A stretch of 64,000 nucleotides of DNA from NCBI RefSeq assembly GCF_000801105.2, contig NC_079516.1:15004001-15068000 (forward strand), read 5' to 3'. Below, piece by piece: positions 23,293-33,784 of the stretch. The first letter of the stretch is position 1. Each line of letters starts with the position of its first letter. Under the pieces are notes generated by a model. The model was not told the DNA's origin, ran no database searches, and saw only the letters and a program-made list of their open reading frames with translations. The DNA is from Raphanus sativus. Its lineage: Eukaryota; Streptophyta; Magnoliopsida; Brassicales; Brassicaceae. The position numbers and the translations under genes were made by a program.

Positions 23293-24060
23293 GGTTTAAC
23301 TAGGCCTGGGCATAATATCCGGAACCCGAAATCCGAACCGAACCCGAACCGAAAAACCCGACCCGTTATCCGACCCGAAATGTAAAAACACCCGAACGGG
23401 TTTTGTAGGGTGGTATAAAAAATATCCGAATCCGAAGTGTTATTAACCGAACCCGAACGGGTAACCCGAAAAACCCGAAACTAATAGCTAATATAAATAT
23501 TTTGAAATATATATATATAAGTATTTTAGTTATTAAATTTAATATTCGTGGTAATATGATATATAATAATAAATATTAACAATGTTAACAATATTAAAAA
23601 TATTTTAAGTACACAATTAGTTATAAATAAGTAATTTATAATTTGTTCATTGGAATAACAAGTATACTCTCTATAATATAATGTATATTGTTTACAAATA
23701 ATGTTTGTTTTCATGCTTGATTTAACATTTTATTGTTATTTTAGCAATTTTATGTATGATAGATTAATTTTTATTAATTTAGTTGTTTTTCTTTATGTTT
23801 TTCTTCAAGTTTTTGTTTTTTTACTTTGGTTATATCCGAACCGAACCGATATAACCCGAACCCGAAAGATATATGGTTACTTTATGGGTTTTAGGATGCA
23901 ATATAATTTTTAACCGAACCCGAAGTGTTATTATCCGAACCCGACCCGTACTAATGAAATTTTACTATGGGACCTAGGAGCGTAAACCCGAAAACCCGAA
24001 AATCCGAAAAACCCGATCCGAACGCCAACGGGTACCCGAACGCCCATGCCTAGGTTTAAC
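23293..24060. mobile_element. hAT-type MITE with 8-bp TSD
   Basis: The element is 23301-24052 (752 bp). Terminal inverted repeats are TAGGCCTGGGC and GCCCATGCCTA. The flanks are the identical 8-mer GGTTTAAC at 23293-23300 and 24053-24060, the size typical of hAT transposons. The interior is filled with short CCGAACCC/ACCCGAA repeats near both ends and AT-rich DNA between. No transposase is present. It lies about 240 bases downstream of the GATA23 stop. Confidence 0.9.
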
Positions 24061-24603
24061 TATATAACTAAAAATGAAATGTATAAAAATCAAGAAAAAA
24101 ATCTTTGAAACAGTGAAAACTCTGTTTGCGCGGGTTAAGTTCACCTGCTTCACCAACATATACCATAAGCAAACCAATAATATTTAGACACGTATGCGTG
24201 TGACTAACAGATCGACGTGTTCAATGAGCGGAAAAGCGTGCCAGTTTATATTACCAGAGGGAAATACACGGCGGGTAAAAGGTTCAAACGGCATGCATTC
24301 GTGTAGGCTGTTAGAAAACCAAGAGATTAATAAATCAAAAAGACAAGTAAATACATGTAATAAAACTAATTAAATTAAGAAATTATTTATGTATTACATA
24401 ATAGAAGAACTCGTCTCCTCTCTCCTATGTCTCTCACTCTCTATCCAAACAATTAAAAAAAAAAGGTCCATAAAGAAGAAAAAAAAAGACAAGTTCCGGA
24501 AAACAACGCAGCATCGCCGTCGTCGTACCAAGAATCTTTAATTTTTTTTGGTATCTCAACCTTTGATTCTTCGAATTTATTCGGTTTTGGAATCGAGAAA
24601 GAA
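24061..24603 (+). promoter_or_regulatory. Di19-6 upstream region and leader
   Basis: No coding sequence is recognised. A CT-rich stretch (TCTCCTCTCTCCTATGTCTCTC) at about 24413-24440 and the following A-rich leader precede the ATG. This is the probable promoter and 5' UTR, with no individual element strong enough to name. Confidence 0.4.
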
Positions 24604-26329
24604 ATGGATTCTGATTCATGGAGTGATCGTCTCGCATCGGCTTCACGAAGATACCAGCTCGATTTCTTGTCTCGATCTGGTGAGTTGAAAAAAAAAACAC
24701 GATATTGTTATTTGTTTTATTTTTGAGATTTGATTTTTTTGTGGTATTAAATTAAATATACGAATTAGAATGACACGATATTGTTGTAAATTGTAATGGC
24801 ATAGATGTTGATCTTTCTCTTGCTGATGTTGAAATTGCTTTTGTTTTTTTAAAGAAAAACAAAAAAAAATGGAGAAAAGTTTCCATCTTTGAGGCATTTG
24901 GTATGATGAATTTCTCAAAAGGTTGGAATCTTTGATTCTTGATTGAACAACAATAAAATACAAAATCTTGTTCGTTGGTAAAACGTCGTTTCATTACATG
25001 TCTCAATGTTCTTCTATCACATATCTCCATGTTCCTTCTAATCCCAATTTATATTTGTAACACGCAAGAATGGAAATCATTATTAGTATGCCTAATTATT
25101 TTTCTCAAGGTTCTGTTTTATTTTGTTTTTTGTAGTTGTGCCATCTTTAATTGTTTGCTTTTTGTTTTTGATCATAAACGTAGATAACTTCTTGGGGTTT
25201 GAGGAGGTAGAGGGAGAAGATGAGTTCAGGGAAGAGTATGCTTGCCCCTTCTGCTCTGACTACTTTGATATCGTCTCTCTCTGCTGCCACATAGACGAAG
25301 ATCATCCCACTGAAACAATCAATGGGGTATAAGCACTTCTTCCAATACTATTGTGTATATATCAAAATCTAATTAATGTTTCATCACATGGTTCTGCCTA
25401 GATTAGGCAAACCACTGCTCTTTTGTTTAGTAGTTCCTCTTCTTCTTGGACATACAATTAGGGAAGTGAAAGTAGCCTAATAAATATGCGTCAGGAATAG
25501 GATTTTTCAGTGTTCTGAAAATCGGTATAGGCGGTGTTTGGTGCCCGCGTAGGCGGCAAATCGGTCTAGTCGTTAAAAAATCAGTTTGGGCACCCGCCTA
25601 ATCGCTATAAAGCGCCTAGTTACCGTTTAACGATTTCTTGAACATTGAGAATTTTAGGAGAGTTGCTACAAGATGAAGATTTGTTTTTGACACACAGTTC
25701 TCCTTGTAGGTATGTCCCGTTTGTGCGGTGAAAGTGAGCTCTGATATGGTTGCTCATATAACTCTTCAACATGCAAATATGTTCAAGATATCCTTTTTTT
25801 TTAATCAAACCATCATTTTTATTTTATGTGATTTCCTTCAATGTATTTTTTGTTTCATTTCATTCCTTAACTAATAATATTACGTGACAACGAGAAAAAG
25901 AAAATCAAGAAGAGGCGGGGTTCAATCCATGTTATCAATCTTGAAGAGAGAGTTTCCTGATGGAAACTTCCAGAGCTTGTTTGAAGGATCTTCACGTGTT
26001 GTTGTACCTTCTTCTTCCTCCAGTATAGCTGCTGACCCTTTGCTGTCTTCCTTCATTTCTCCGATGGCGGATGGACTTTTCATTTCAGAGACGAGTTCTG
26101 CCAAAAAGACATCAAACCAGAGTTTGCCTGAACGGTATGGTATTGGTTTTCATCATCCTCAGATTGGCTTTTTCCTACATTCACTCTCTGATTGTTCTTG
26201 TATTGACTGGATATTTACAGGAGTGTTGAGAAGAAGTCGCTTTCTGCAGAGGATCACAGAGAAAAGTTGAAACAGAGCGAGTTCGTTCAAGGGGTTTTCT
26301 GCTCAATGATTCTTGATGATGATTTATAA
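24604..26329 (+). CDS. DI19-6: Di19-6-like C2H2 zinc-finger protein (drought-induced 19 family)
   Basis: Five exons, 24604-24679, 25184-25326, 25710-25787, 25884-26134 and 26221-26329, join in frame for about 218 aa. The product starts MDSDSWSDRLASASRRYQLD, as in the Di19 family. It has two C2H2 fingers, CPFCSDYFDIVSLCCHIDEDH and CPVCAVKVSSDMVAHITLQH, then the basic nuclear signal RKRKSRR and a conserved C-terminal region (REFPDGNFQSLF, ADPLLSSFISPM, KLKQSEFVQG). Di19 proteins are nuclear regulators of drought, salt, ABA and light responses, phosphorylated by calcium-dependent kinases (family knowledge). Intron 3 is an AT-AC intron with U12 signals. Intron 2 contains a MITE. The position before TPR3 matches At5g26990. 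Its 3' end seeded the tandem array that follows. Confidence 0.9.
25508..25647. mobile_element. Short MITE in Di19-6 intron 2
   Basis: About 140 bases with imperfect inverted ends, CAGTGTTCTGAAAATCGG and (reverse complement of the right end) CAATGTTCAAGAAATCG. The interior repeats AGGCGG/CCGCCTA. No clear target-site duplication is seen. It resembles the common small hAT-like MITEs with CGATTTT-type ends in Brassica. Confidence 0.6.
25788..25883 (+). other. U12-type AT-AC intron in Di19-6
   Basis: The 96-base intron starts ATATCCTT after CAAG, the exact U12 5' splice consensus. It contains the branch-site motif TTCCTTAAC at 25863-25871 and ends ATTAC, 13 bases after the branch A at 25870. Using these sites the protein reads MFK|VTTRKRKSRR in frame. 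No GT-AG pair here preserves the conserved HANMFK...RKRKSRR joint. Confidence 0.9.
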
Positions 26330-26707
26330 AGGAGAGAAAAAAATAACTTTGTCTACAAGTATTATTAGATCATTCAACTGTTGGAACAAATTTAATGGAG
26401 TTGTTGTTTGTTTTCAACAAGTGATATGGTGGGATAACCAAGAATAATGTTAGAGAAGCTTTGTATTGAAGAGTCAAAAGAGATACATGAATAATGAGTA
26501 TTATTTATCTTATTGAACACATTCTTTTCTTTGATGAACTCTTGGTTTGTCTGCAGACTGTAAGAAAACAACAACAGCAATGTATGGTATTTTGATCACT
26601 ATATCTACACTGAGTTCTGTTCTTGAGATCCTAAATATATTTTCGGTTTACTCCAGTTTCTTACTTATGGGGTTTGTATATAATCTCTTAATATTTATAA
26701 ATTCATA

Positions 26708-27010
26708 GCGCACATCCATTGCACTAAGCGCCCCTCCTTAGTGCAATGGAGGTCACTAGCCTAAGCCACTCGTCTTCTTGATCACGAGTTGGCCCCGTCC
26801 AGGTAAGTGATTTGCTTGTTGTATCCGCTTCTCTTTTTATACTATACTCTGCGAGTGCTTCCTTTTAAATGTAAACGATGTGGGACAATTTACACATCTC
26901 TCCGACTCTCACAAGCTTTAAACGGCAAAGATTCTTTCATGATATACACACACGGGCCGGATTCTAAAGGGCCTAGTTAAGTGTTTTAAGCCATTTTCTG
27001 GATACGAACC
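26708..27010 (+). repeat. Hairpin-rich dispersed repeat, copy 1 (5'-truncated)
   Basis: Starts within CCTCCTTAGTGCAATGGAGG and runs through CTCGTCTTCTTGATCACGAG, CCGTCCAGGTAAGTGATTTG and GATGTGGGAC to the GGGCC-type 3' part. It lacks the GGTAGGAGCC start seen in the other copies. Confidence 0.75.
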
Positions 27011-27179
27011 ACTCGAACGTATCCAATATAACAGTATTTTGCTTATATTTTGGTTCGTGTTGTGGATTAAATGTCATCTTCGATCAACAAAACGCCATAT
27101 ATTACTTTGTTTTTGTTATCTTTGACTAAAGCTCTTGAGATCTGAAATTTCTTTGTTTGTAAGAATACAAATTGCAGAT

Positions 27180-27360
27180 TTGCTCTGAAGATTCCTGTCT
27201 TTGACAGGATTTTACTGGAATATTGGAAAGCAGTGTCTTTCAGCAGAGGATAAACACAGAGAAAAGTTGAAACAGAGCGAGTTCATTCAAAGTATTTTCA
27301 GTTCTATCCTTCTTGATGGCGATTCATATAGGAGAACATTCCGGTAACTTTTGTACATTT
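27180..27360 (+). pseudogene. Di19 last-exon fragment, diverged type
   Basis: AGCAGTGTCTTTCAGCAGAG...GAGAAAAGTTGAAACAGAGCG and the following codons match the final exon of Di19-6 (LSAEDHREKLKQSE-like) but with changed flanks and a broken frame. Related fragments occur at about 36890-36980, 37590-37700, 47735-47820, 48430-48540 and 52710-52800. Confidence 0.75.
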
Positions 27361-27529
27361 ATTAGATCATTCAGCGACTGATTATCATGTAACGAAGTTG
27401 TCATGAAAAAAAAAACAGATCAATGTTAAAGTGTTGTTGCCTAATGAAGAGACGAGACAACAAATAGGCTTTTTCCAAAATACAAAGAGATTTGAACTAA
27501 AAGATTGTAGGGCTTTACACCGAAGGGAG

Positions 27530-27760
27530 CCCTTCCAGAAATTCTCAGAGTCCAAGGTCAAAGCCCAAGATCAATGAGGGGGTTTTTGGAAATAGTTTTC
27601 AACCAGCAATAGACGCGCCTCGGTTAGTACCTCATATGCTGCGTCATTGCCCCAAGCGCAAAGATGCTTTTTAACTTGCGTAAGCCTCTTTGTTTTATAA
27701 TCAAACAAAACCAAACTACTAGGAACATACTTCCGATGTGGGATTCTATAAGTAGCTTGC
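27530..27760 (-). pseudogene. 3' exon fragment of an unidentified gene (F-box-associated-like)
   Basis: On the minus strand it encodes LVLFDYKTKRLTQVKKHLC and a following GNDAANEVLAEARLLLVENY segment ending GFDL and a stop. The style resembles C-terminal F-box-associated domains, but I cannot name the source gene. Near-identical copies are at 37140-37380, 47980-48220 and 52955-53170; shorter ones at 37840-37990 and 48685-48840. Confidence 0.55.
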
Positions 27761-27914
27761 CAACATAAAAGACATTATATAATAAACATAAAAGAGGAGA
27801 TCAGTATCATATAACTAGAGAATTGCAATAACGTTATCTAAGATACGACATCTTAAGTAAATTGCACGCTGCATCTAAATCTCTTCTTAGACTCTGCTTC
27901 GCGAGTCCTTCCCT

Positions 27915-28232
27915 TCTATCACCTTAACTGACCCATCATTCAAACCGACCGCAAACTGGTTTGGCTCTTGCGGGTGAGCGGCCACAACTAGAGGGGACAA
28001 GCATTTGTTCCTGTGAAAGCAAAGAGACTTGATATACAGACATACGTTTATAATTGTCTGGCTTCCTTTTAAGTCGATTTCGCAGATTCAAGACGACGGA
28101 ATCTTAGATTAACGTAGAATTAAGAATCTAATGAAGTGTTGGATGAACACTTACCCTTGAGGCAAGCGGATGGAGAGATACGACATCGTCGAACACTCCA
28201 ATGTTACCATCGCAGAAAGTGGTGTAGACCTC
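27915..28232 (-). pseudogene. TPR3 last and penultimate exon fragments joined to Di19 tail
   Basis: 27915-28012 matches the start of the TPR3 last coding exon (compare 54760-54857). 28150-28230 matches part of the penultimate exon (compare 54925-55020), both antisense as in the real gene. At about 28230 the sequence switches to CCATGATTCTTGATGATGAT, the end of Di19-6. It is diverged from the intact gene and cannot encode a product. Confidence 0.8.
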
Positions 28233-28682
28233 CATGATTCTTGATGATGATTTATATAGGAGAGAAAAAATAACTTTTACTAAAGAGAAAAAATAAATTT
28301 GTCTACGAGTATTAGATCATACAACTGTTGGAACAAATGTAATGGAGTTGTTGTTTATTTTCAACAAGTGATATGGTGGGAGGATAACCAAGAGTAATGT
28401 TAAGAGAGCTTTGTATTGAAGAGTCAAAAGAGATACATGAATAATGAGTATTACTTATCTTATTGAACACATCCTTTTCTTTGATGAACTCTTGGTTTGT
28501 CTGTAGACTGTAAGAAAACAAGTATTTTGATCATTATATCTAACACTGAGTTCTGTTCTTGATATCGTAAGTATATTTTCGGTTTACTCAAGTTTTTTGC
28601 TATGGGGTTTGTATATAATCTCTTACTGTTATAGTTCATAGCGCACATCCATAACTTATGTTAAGCAAACAAAGACTAAAGA

Positions 28683-29060
28683 CTGATACGGATGGTAGGA
28701 GCCGCGCGAACGCAGGCTCCCTCTGCCACAAATAATAACGCAGGCTCTCCCACTTGGGGAGACTTTAGGCTAAGCGCCCTCTCCTTTGTATCCTCTCCTT
28801 TGTGCAATGGAGAGAGATCACTAGCCTAGGCCACTCATAATTTTGATTATGAGTTGACCCCGTCCAGGTAAGTGATTTGCTCGTTCTCTCCCCTTCTCTT
28901 TTTATACTATGCTTCGCGAGTCCTTCCCTGCAAACGTAAGCGATGTGGGACATCATCACAAGCTTTAAACAGCAACATTGTTAGGTGTTATATATACGGG
29001 CTGGACACTACAGGCCCAACTAAATGTGTGGTAACCGCCGTGGTTAAAAGCATATATGGA
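28683..29060 (+). repeat. Hairpin-rich dispersed repeat, full-length copy 2
   Basis: Full form: GATGGTAGGAGCC start, two adjacent self-complementary blocks (GGAGCC...GGCTCC and CTCCC...GGGAG), then an 8-bp stem CTCATAAT/ATTATGAG at 28834-28853, then GTTGACCCCGTCCAGGTAAG and the GATGTGGGAC part. TAGCCTAGGCCA (box A-like) followed about 30 bases later by GAGTTGACCCC (box B-like) hints at a tRNA-derived SINE, but both are imperfect. Full-length copies recur at 35882, 38176, 46726, 49018, 51698 and 53390; shorter ones at 30145, 39535 and 50384. Confidence 0.7.
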
Positions 29061-29460
29061 TTGTATAGTTAGGGAATGTGTTTAAAGAAGATAAATTCTT
29101 TAAGAGCATAGAGATTGAACACACTATGGGAAGAAGTAGTTCACTAGAAAGTCCAAACAAATGTATATTTGGAGGCTGGAGATCAAATATATGGGAAGTG
29201 AGTTTTATATACTGGGTTCGAAAGTTATTCAACAATAACATCGAATACATACAAGAAGAAGAAGAAAGAAGAGAGAGGAAAGATGAATTTCAGCAGACCG
29301 AAGTTGGTTTTCCAAGTAAAAAAGATGACCTCTCTGATTACAAGTGTCTTGGGACGCAAGAAAACACTTGCAGGTGAAAACAGAGGAAGGGGAGATGATT
29401 CTCGGAAGAGACTACTGAAGCTAACGAGACCATTGGCTGCTGGTAAAGGCTAAACTCACT
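29061..29460 (+). pseudogene. Unidentified conserved array segment with short open frames
   Basis: A segment repeated at 38549-38873, 49389-49692 and 53761-54085. Frames read SIEIEHTMGRSSSLESPNKC followed by a WRSNIWEV stretch, and in another frame LGRKKTLAGENRGR with an acidic Thr/Glu tail ending in a stop (intact at 38649-38873 and 53861-54085). The latter looks like a gene 3' end, but I do not recognise it. The 29-kb copy carries an extra AAGAAGAAGAAAGAAGAGAG insertion. Confidence 0.4.
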
Positions 29461-29565
29461 TCAGAAAAAGGATAGTTTTTTCTTTTTGGAAAGCCCAGGA
29501 GTTCGACTCAAGATACTCATCTCAGTGCAAAGACTGAAGATGGCGCTTGAGATTAATAGGGACCG

Positions 29566-29780
29566 TTGATCGGAATCTTAGATTAACTTAGAATTAAGAA
29601 TCTAATGAAATGTTGGATAAACACTTACTTACCCTTGAGGCAAGTAGGCGGATGGAGAGATATGACATCTTAATCTATGAGTGTATGCGTCGAACACTCC
29701 AATGTTACCATCGCAGAAAGTGGTGTAGACCAACTGGCTGTTTCAGCTCCATGATTCTTGATGATGATTTATAAAGAGAG
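29566..29780. pseudogene. TPR3 penultimate-exon / Di19-6 tail chimera
   Basis: Antisense TPR3 sequence (CCTTGAGGCAAGTAGGCGGA ... CAACTGGCTGTT) switches at about 29744 to CAGCTCCATGATTCTTGATG, the last codons of Di19-6. The same joint appears at about 39136, 49978 and 54348, so these four share one ancestral breakpoint. Confidence 0.85.
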
Positions 29781-31126
29781 AAAAAATAACCTTGTCTACG
29801 AGTGTTATATCATTCAACTGTTGGAACAAATGTAATGGAGTTGTTGTTTAGTTTCAACAAGTGATATGGTGGAACCAAGAATAATATTAGAGAGTTTTGT
29901 ATTGAAGAGATACATGAATAGTATTATTCATCTTATTGAACACATTCTTTTCTTTAATGAACACTTGGTTTGTCTGTAGACGGTAAGAAAACAACAACAG
30001 AAATGTATGTATTTGATCATATATCTGCATTGAGTTATGTATTTAAAAAATAAAACTGCATTGAGTTATGTTCTTGAGAGGATAAGTGTACTTTATGTTT
30101 ACACTTCAAAGATACAGCAGGGCTATAAATGTTTAAAATTGAATGGTAGGAGCTGAGCGAACACAAGCTCCCTCTGCCACAAATAACGACGCAGGCTCTT
30201 CCCACTTGGGGAGACCTTAAGCTAAGCGCCCCTCCTTAGTGCAATGGAGGTCACTAGCCTAGGCCACTTGTCTTCTTGATCACGAGTCGACCCGTCCAGG
30301 TAAGTGATTTGCTCGTTGTGCATATAAGTACACTGAACGAACACCTGTAAGAAAACTAGCATATTGTAATGCTGAACAACACATTAAGACATAAGTCTAA
30401 ATCATATTAACTTAACTATTTATTGTATCTGCATATTAGTAAAATAATATATTTATGGAAAATTAGTTGGAATGACATACAATTTACTAGAAATTACTAG
30501 AGTAACACACCAAAAAAAAAAAAAAAGGCTTCATCTGGACTCAAATGCCCCGTCGGTAAAAAAATATCAATTAAGATAAAATTCCCATTCCTATTACTTG
30601 ACCAAAAAATGGTGAAATCTCTTTAAAAAAAACCAACCACGATATCTTTCTCTTCTGTAGTTCCAAGAACCCTAAATCCCAAAATTGTGAAATCCTCAAA
30701 CTCTTGACTCTCTTTAGTTTTCATCATGATTTCTCATCGATTTCGTCATCTCCACACCCTAATCAACCACTAAAACCTTCGATTCACATAGGAGAAGTGA
30801 ACCCGAAACCCAATCGACGAACCCTAAACCCCCTTTCTAAAATTTTCAGCTGCGTGAATCTTAAGGCTTTCATCCCTTACAATCTCCTCTCCACATCAAT
30901 CAGTTTAATCCACCTATTTTTCCACCAAAGGTTAGTCTCTGTTAAACGATTTTTAATATTCAGTATCAAATGAATTCGATTTTCACACGACACAGAGTAG
31001 ATAGAAGTGTTTTTCGTTTGTACATTTGTTGATATCAGTTGGGTATCGTCTGGGTCTAGGTCTTGGTCGTTTTTCTTCAGTCTTGGTTTGTAATACTTAC
31101 TACATCTAACATTTCTTTTCAGATGG

Positions 31127-31864
31127 ATGACTACATCAAACAGTGGAAAAAGATATCCAGCAAGACTTTATGAAGAGGGGAAATCTCCATTACAGCATCG
31201 AAGCATGAATCATAACTGTCACTTGGCTAATTTGCAGATGGTGAAAGAAGAAATTGGTTTAGATGCGTGGGAATCTATTAAAACATCATTTGTTGGAGTT
31301 ATTCTGAAGCTGAAAGAGCTGAATTATACCTGGTCAGCCAAGGCGGTTCACCATTTACTTACAAACCAATTGGTGGTTAATAATATCCATGAGATATGGA
31401 GTGCTATAGAAGGTCAGGCAATAAGGTTTTCGCTATATGAGTTTGGTGATATTACAAGTTTAAATTGCGAGCCTTTCAACATAAATGAAGAGGTGGAGAT
31501 TGATCATAAACCATTTTGGGAAAAGCTTGGTGTTTCTCCTTCACATGGTCATATGCTTTCTGAGTTGCGGTTGTTGTTCACTAAAGTTAGGAATTGGACG
31601 TTTGAGGAGAGAAGAATGTTTGGTTTACTATGTGTCTTGTCTGTTGGAGTACTTGGCATCTCTCCAGGCAGTAGAATTCCTTTGGATCAAGCAAAGAGAG
31701 TCCTAGACATAGAAGCATTTGATAGATACCCTTGGGGGCGTGTGGGATTTTCTAGCCTGGTAAATTCAGTGAAAATTGTTTCATATGAAGAAATGAACAA
31801 GTATACAATGTATTATTCTGAAAGTTTGTTGTTTGTAAATGTAGAAAGTATAAGTATGCCATAA
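31127..31864 (+). CDS. DUF1985-like protein encoded in a MULE (Ulp1-associated type), truncated
   Basis: 245-codon open frame after a CTTTTCAG acceptor-like site. It reads KRYPARLYEEGKSPLQHRSM and continues through LKELNYTWSAKAVHHLL, RFSLYEFGDITSLNCEPFN and a GLLCVLSVGVLGISPGSRIP stretch to YPWGRVGFSSLV. This matches the DUF1985 domain typical of plant MULE-borne genes that usually continue into a Ulp1-type SUMO protease. Here the frame ends soon after VSYEEMNKY, and no protease domain follows. Upstream, 30650-31120 looks like leader or a first intron. It is a transposon gene, not a host gene; expression is unknown. Confidence 0.75.
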   Translation: MTTSNSGKRYPARLYEEGKSPLQHRSMNHNCHLANLQMVKEEIGLDAWESIKTSFVGVILKLKELNYTWSAKAVHHLLTNQLVVNNIHEIWSAIEGQAIRFSLYEFGDITSLNCEPFNINEEVEIDHKPFWEKLGVSPSHGHMLSELRLLFTKVRNWTFEERRMFGLLCVLSVGVLGISPGSRIPLDQAKRVLDIEAFDRYPWGRVGFSSLVNSVKIVSYEEMNKYTMYYSESLLFVNVESISMP

Positions 31865-31869
31865 CATGA

Positions 31870-32160
31870 AAACAAAAATCTGCCAAATTTTAAAAAGTCT
31901 ACGAGATAAATCTGTATGCTAGTACAAAATTTTCGACATATTAGAAAATCTGCTGTTATAGGATACAAATCTGCCACTAAAAGTCTACCAACGTAAAATA
32001 AATCTGCGAGTGCAATCAAATCTGCCATCATGTGAGGTATACTTTTTCTGAAAGTATGTGATGATATTAAGTTTGCGATACTAAGTCTTCGGTAAAAAAT
32101 AAATCTGCGACGGTTTATTAAATCTGCCATCAAGTATTGCAGTTTTTTCACAGCAGATTT
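31870..32160 (+). repeat. Subterminal cluster of AAATCTGC motifs
   Basis: About eight forward copies of A/T-AAATCTGCC/G (e.g. ATAAATCTGCGAG, CAAATCTGCCATC) and one inverted copy (GCAGATTTA at ~32153) occur in 290 bases just inside the right end of the MULE. This resembles subterminal transposase-binding repeats of DNA transposons. Confidence 0.6.
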
Positions 32161-32356
32161 ATTTTACTGTTTCGTTAAAAAAAAAGAAAAATTTGATGAC
32201 ATGCAGTAAAAAAAAAACTGTAAATTTTTTTTTTTAACAAAGAAAATAAGGGTAGTTTAGGCATAAAAAACATTCTAGTAAATTAAAAAAAATCTATGTT
32301 ATTCTAGTGATAATAACATAATTTCACGTTATTTTAGTAATCTTCCCTATATTTAT

Positions 32357-32820
32357 TCTATATAACTTACTTAGTATATTGAGTAAATGTTTGAATATCT
32401 TTTTTTTATTTTTGTTTAGAAGAATTATTGCAACTTTTGGGTACACCGATCCTACTGAGCTTGAGATAAGCAAATCGAAAAGAGGAACTGAAGAAAGCTA
32501 AAGAGTCACTGGTTTCAGAACTTGCCGATGAACGCTGCTTCCCAAACTAGAGTCTGAAGCAAAATGTCTAGTTTCAACGAATGCTGAGACAAAAGCAGTA
32601 TTATCGGAGCTGAAAGAAACCTGCATATACATCTTGTCCAAGGAATAGGGTGAGAGATATCTTGGTTAGTACATATGAACTAGTCAGGACTTGTAGAGAC
32701 TAGGGTTCTGTGACTAGTTCAAGTTTTTTCGTGTAGCTCAAGTCACTAGTTGACCTCTTCCACACTTATCAAAGACATAAACACAACTGTAGAGGCAAGT
32801 GGGTTAACAATATTAGTTTA
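32357..32820 (+). pseudogene. Degraded coiled-coil-like gene fragment (also at 39841-40306)
   Basis: Broken frames include KEELKKAKESLVSELADER and STNAETKAVLSELKE, heptad-like and Glu/Lys/Leu-rich. Stops interrupt them. The same sequence starts unit 2, where it leads into the NLR promoter region. Source gene not identified. Confidence 0.45.
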
Positions 32821-33778
32821 GTTTAAATTTGATTTAGACTTTCTTTATATATTTTTTAAACCACATAGATAAAACTATCTTTAAGAAACTAACATATATT
32901 TAATATAAATTAGTTTGGAACAATAATTCAAAGTGTATAATTATAGAAGTCATTTTCTACGTGTATCCCTTATTTTAATTTTTATGATGATTAATTACAT
33001 AGATAAACTTAATAAATTAAAATATTATATCTAACTCTTACTATCAAAATTTTTTAATTGTTTTTAATTTTTGTTTCGTTTCTATATTATTTCTAACTAA
33101 CATATATGTACCATTTAAATATTAATTGAATGAACAATGATAAATTTTATAAACAAAAATATATACTATACATATTATAATTTAAAATAAAAAGTTCCCA
33201 AAAACAAATGTTGATATCAAAATTATATATTTACTTTAAAAATAATCTTAAATAATTTTATATACATATGTATTGTTTGAACAAGTTTTATTGATATACT
33301 GAAGTACAAATAGAGTTAAAGAATCGTATACAACACAAGAAAATACAATTTATTACATAAGCAGAAATATGAGACATATTATATATATTTTAAAACTAAT
33401 AAAAATATTGTCTTGTATATTAAGCTGTTTTCTTATATGAATTTACATAAACTTATTAAACTATATTTCGAAATCTAAAAAACAATCAACTAGATGCAAC
33501 TAATTAAATTAATCAAAATTTTATTCTGATAAAAATAAAAAAGGTTATTGTTGATTTTAGAAAATTATATTCAATATAATATACCTAAATAATTATCAAC
33601 CTGATTAAATATTATATATCCAAAATCACATGCCTAATTAAAGTGACATATTATTATTTATAAATAATCATACATACAAATTACATAATAAATAAAAATT
33701 TACATATTAACTAATTCTAATAATATATTTGTTTTGTAAATATTTATACCCGTGTATGAGCACGGAAAAATCACCTAG
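32821..33778 (+). mobile_element. Helitron 3' portion
   Basis: Very AT-rich. It ends with hairpin CCGTG-TATGAG-CACGG (33750-33765), then AAAAATCAC and CTAG at 33775-33778 followed by T, the classical Helitron 3' end. The same 960 bases recur at about 43094-44053. In this unit the 5' half of the element and the preceding NLR part are missing, so it is a truncated copy. Confidence 0.75.
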
Positions 33779-33784
33779 TTTCTA

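Larger units (their letters stand above)
30448..32356 (+). mobile_element. Non-autonomous MULE with 9-bp TSD carrying a DUF1985-like ORF
   Basis: The element is 30457-32347 (1891 bp), flanked by TATATTTAT at 30448-30456 and 32348-32356. The left end is GGAAAATTAGTTGGAATGAC and the reverse complement of the right end is GGGAAGATTACTAAAATAAC, forming terminal inverted repeats. The uninterrupted target AATATATTTATTCTATATAA survives at about 39830-39850 and 50680-50697 in sister units. No MuDR transposase is present; a captured or residual gene (31127-31864) and a subterminal repeat cluster fill the interior. Confidence 0.92.

Noticed and set aside
26680..26860. Possible tRNA gene in the hairpin repeat (box A/B-like motifs)
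   Set aside because: No seven-base acceptor stem or cloverleaf can be drawn; at best a degenerate SINE head.
27660..28260. A second TPR3 gene
   Set aside because: Only pieces of the last two exons are present, diverged and fused to Di19 sequence.
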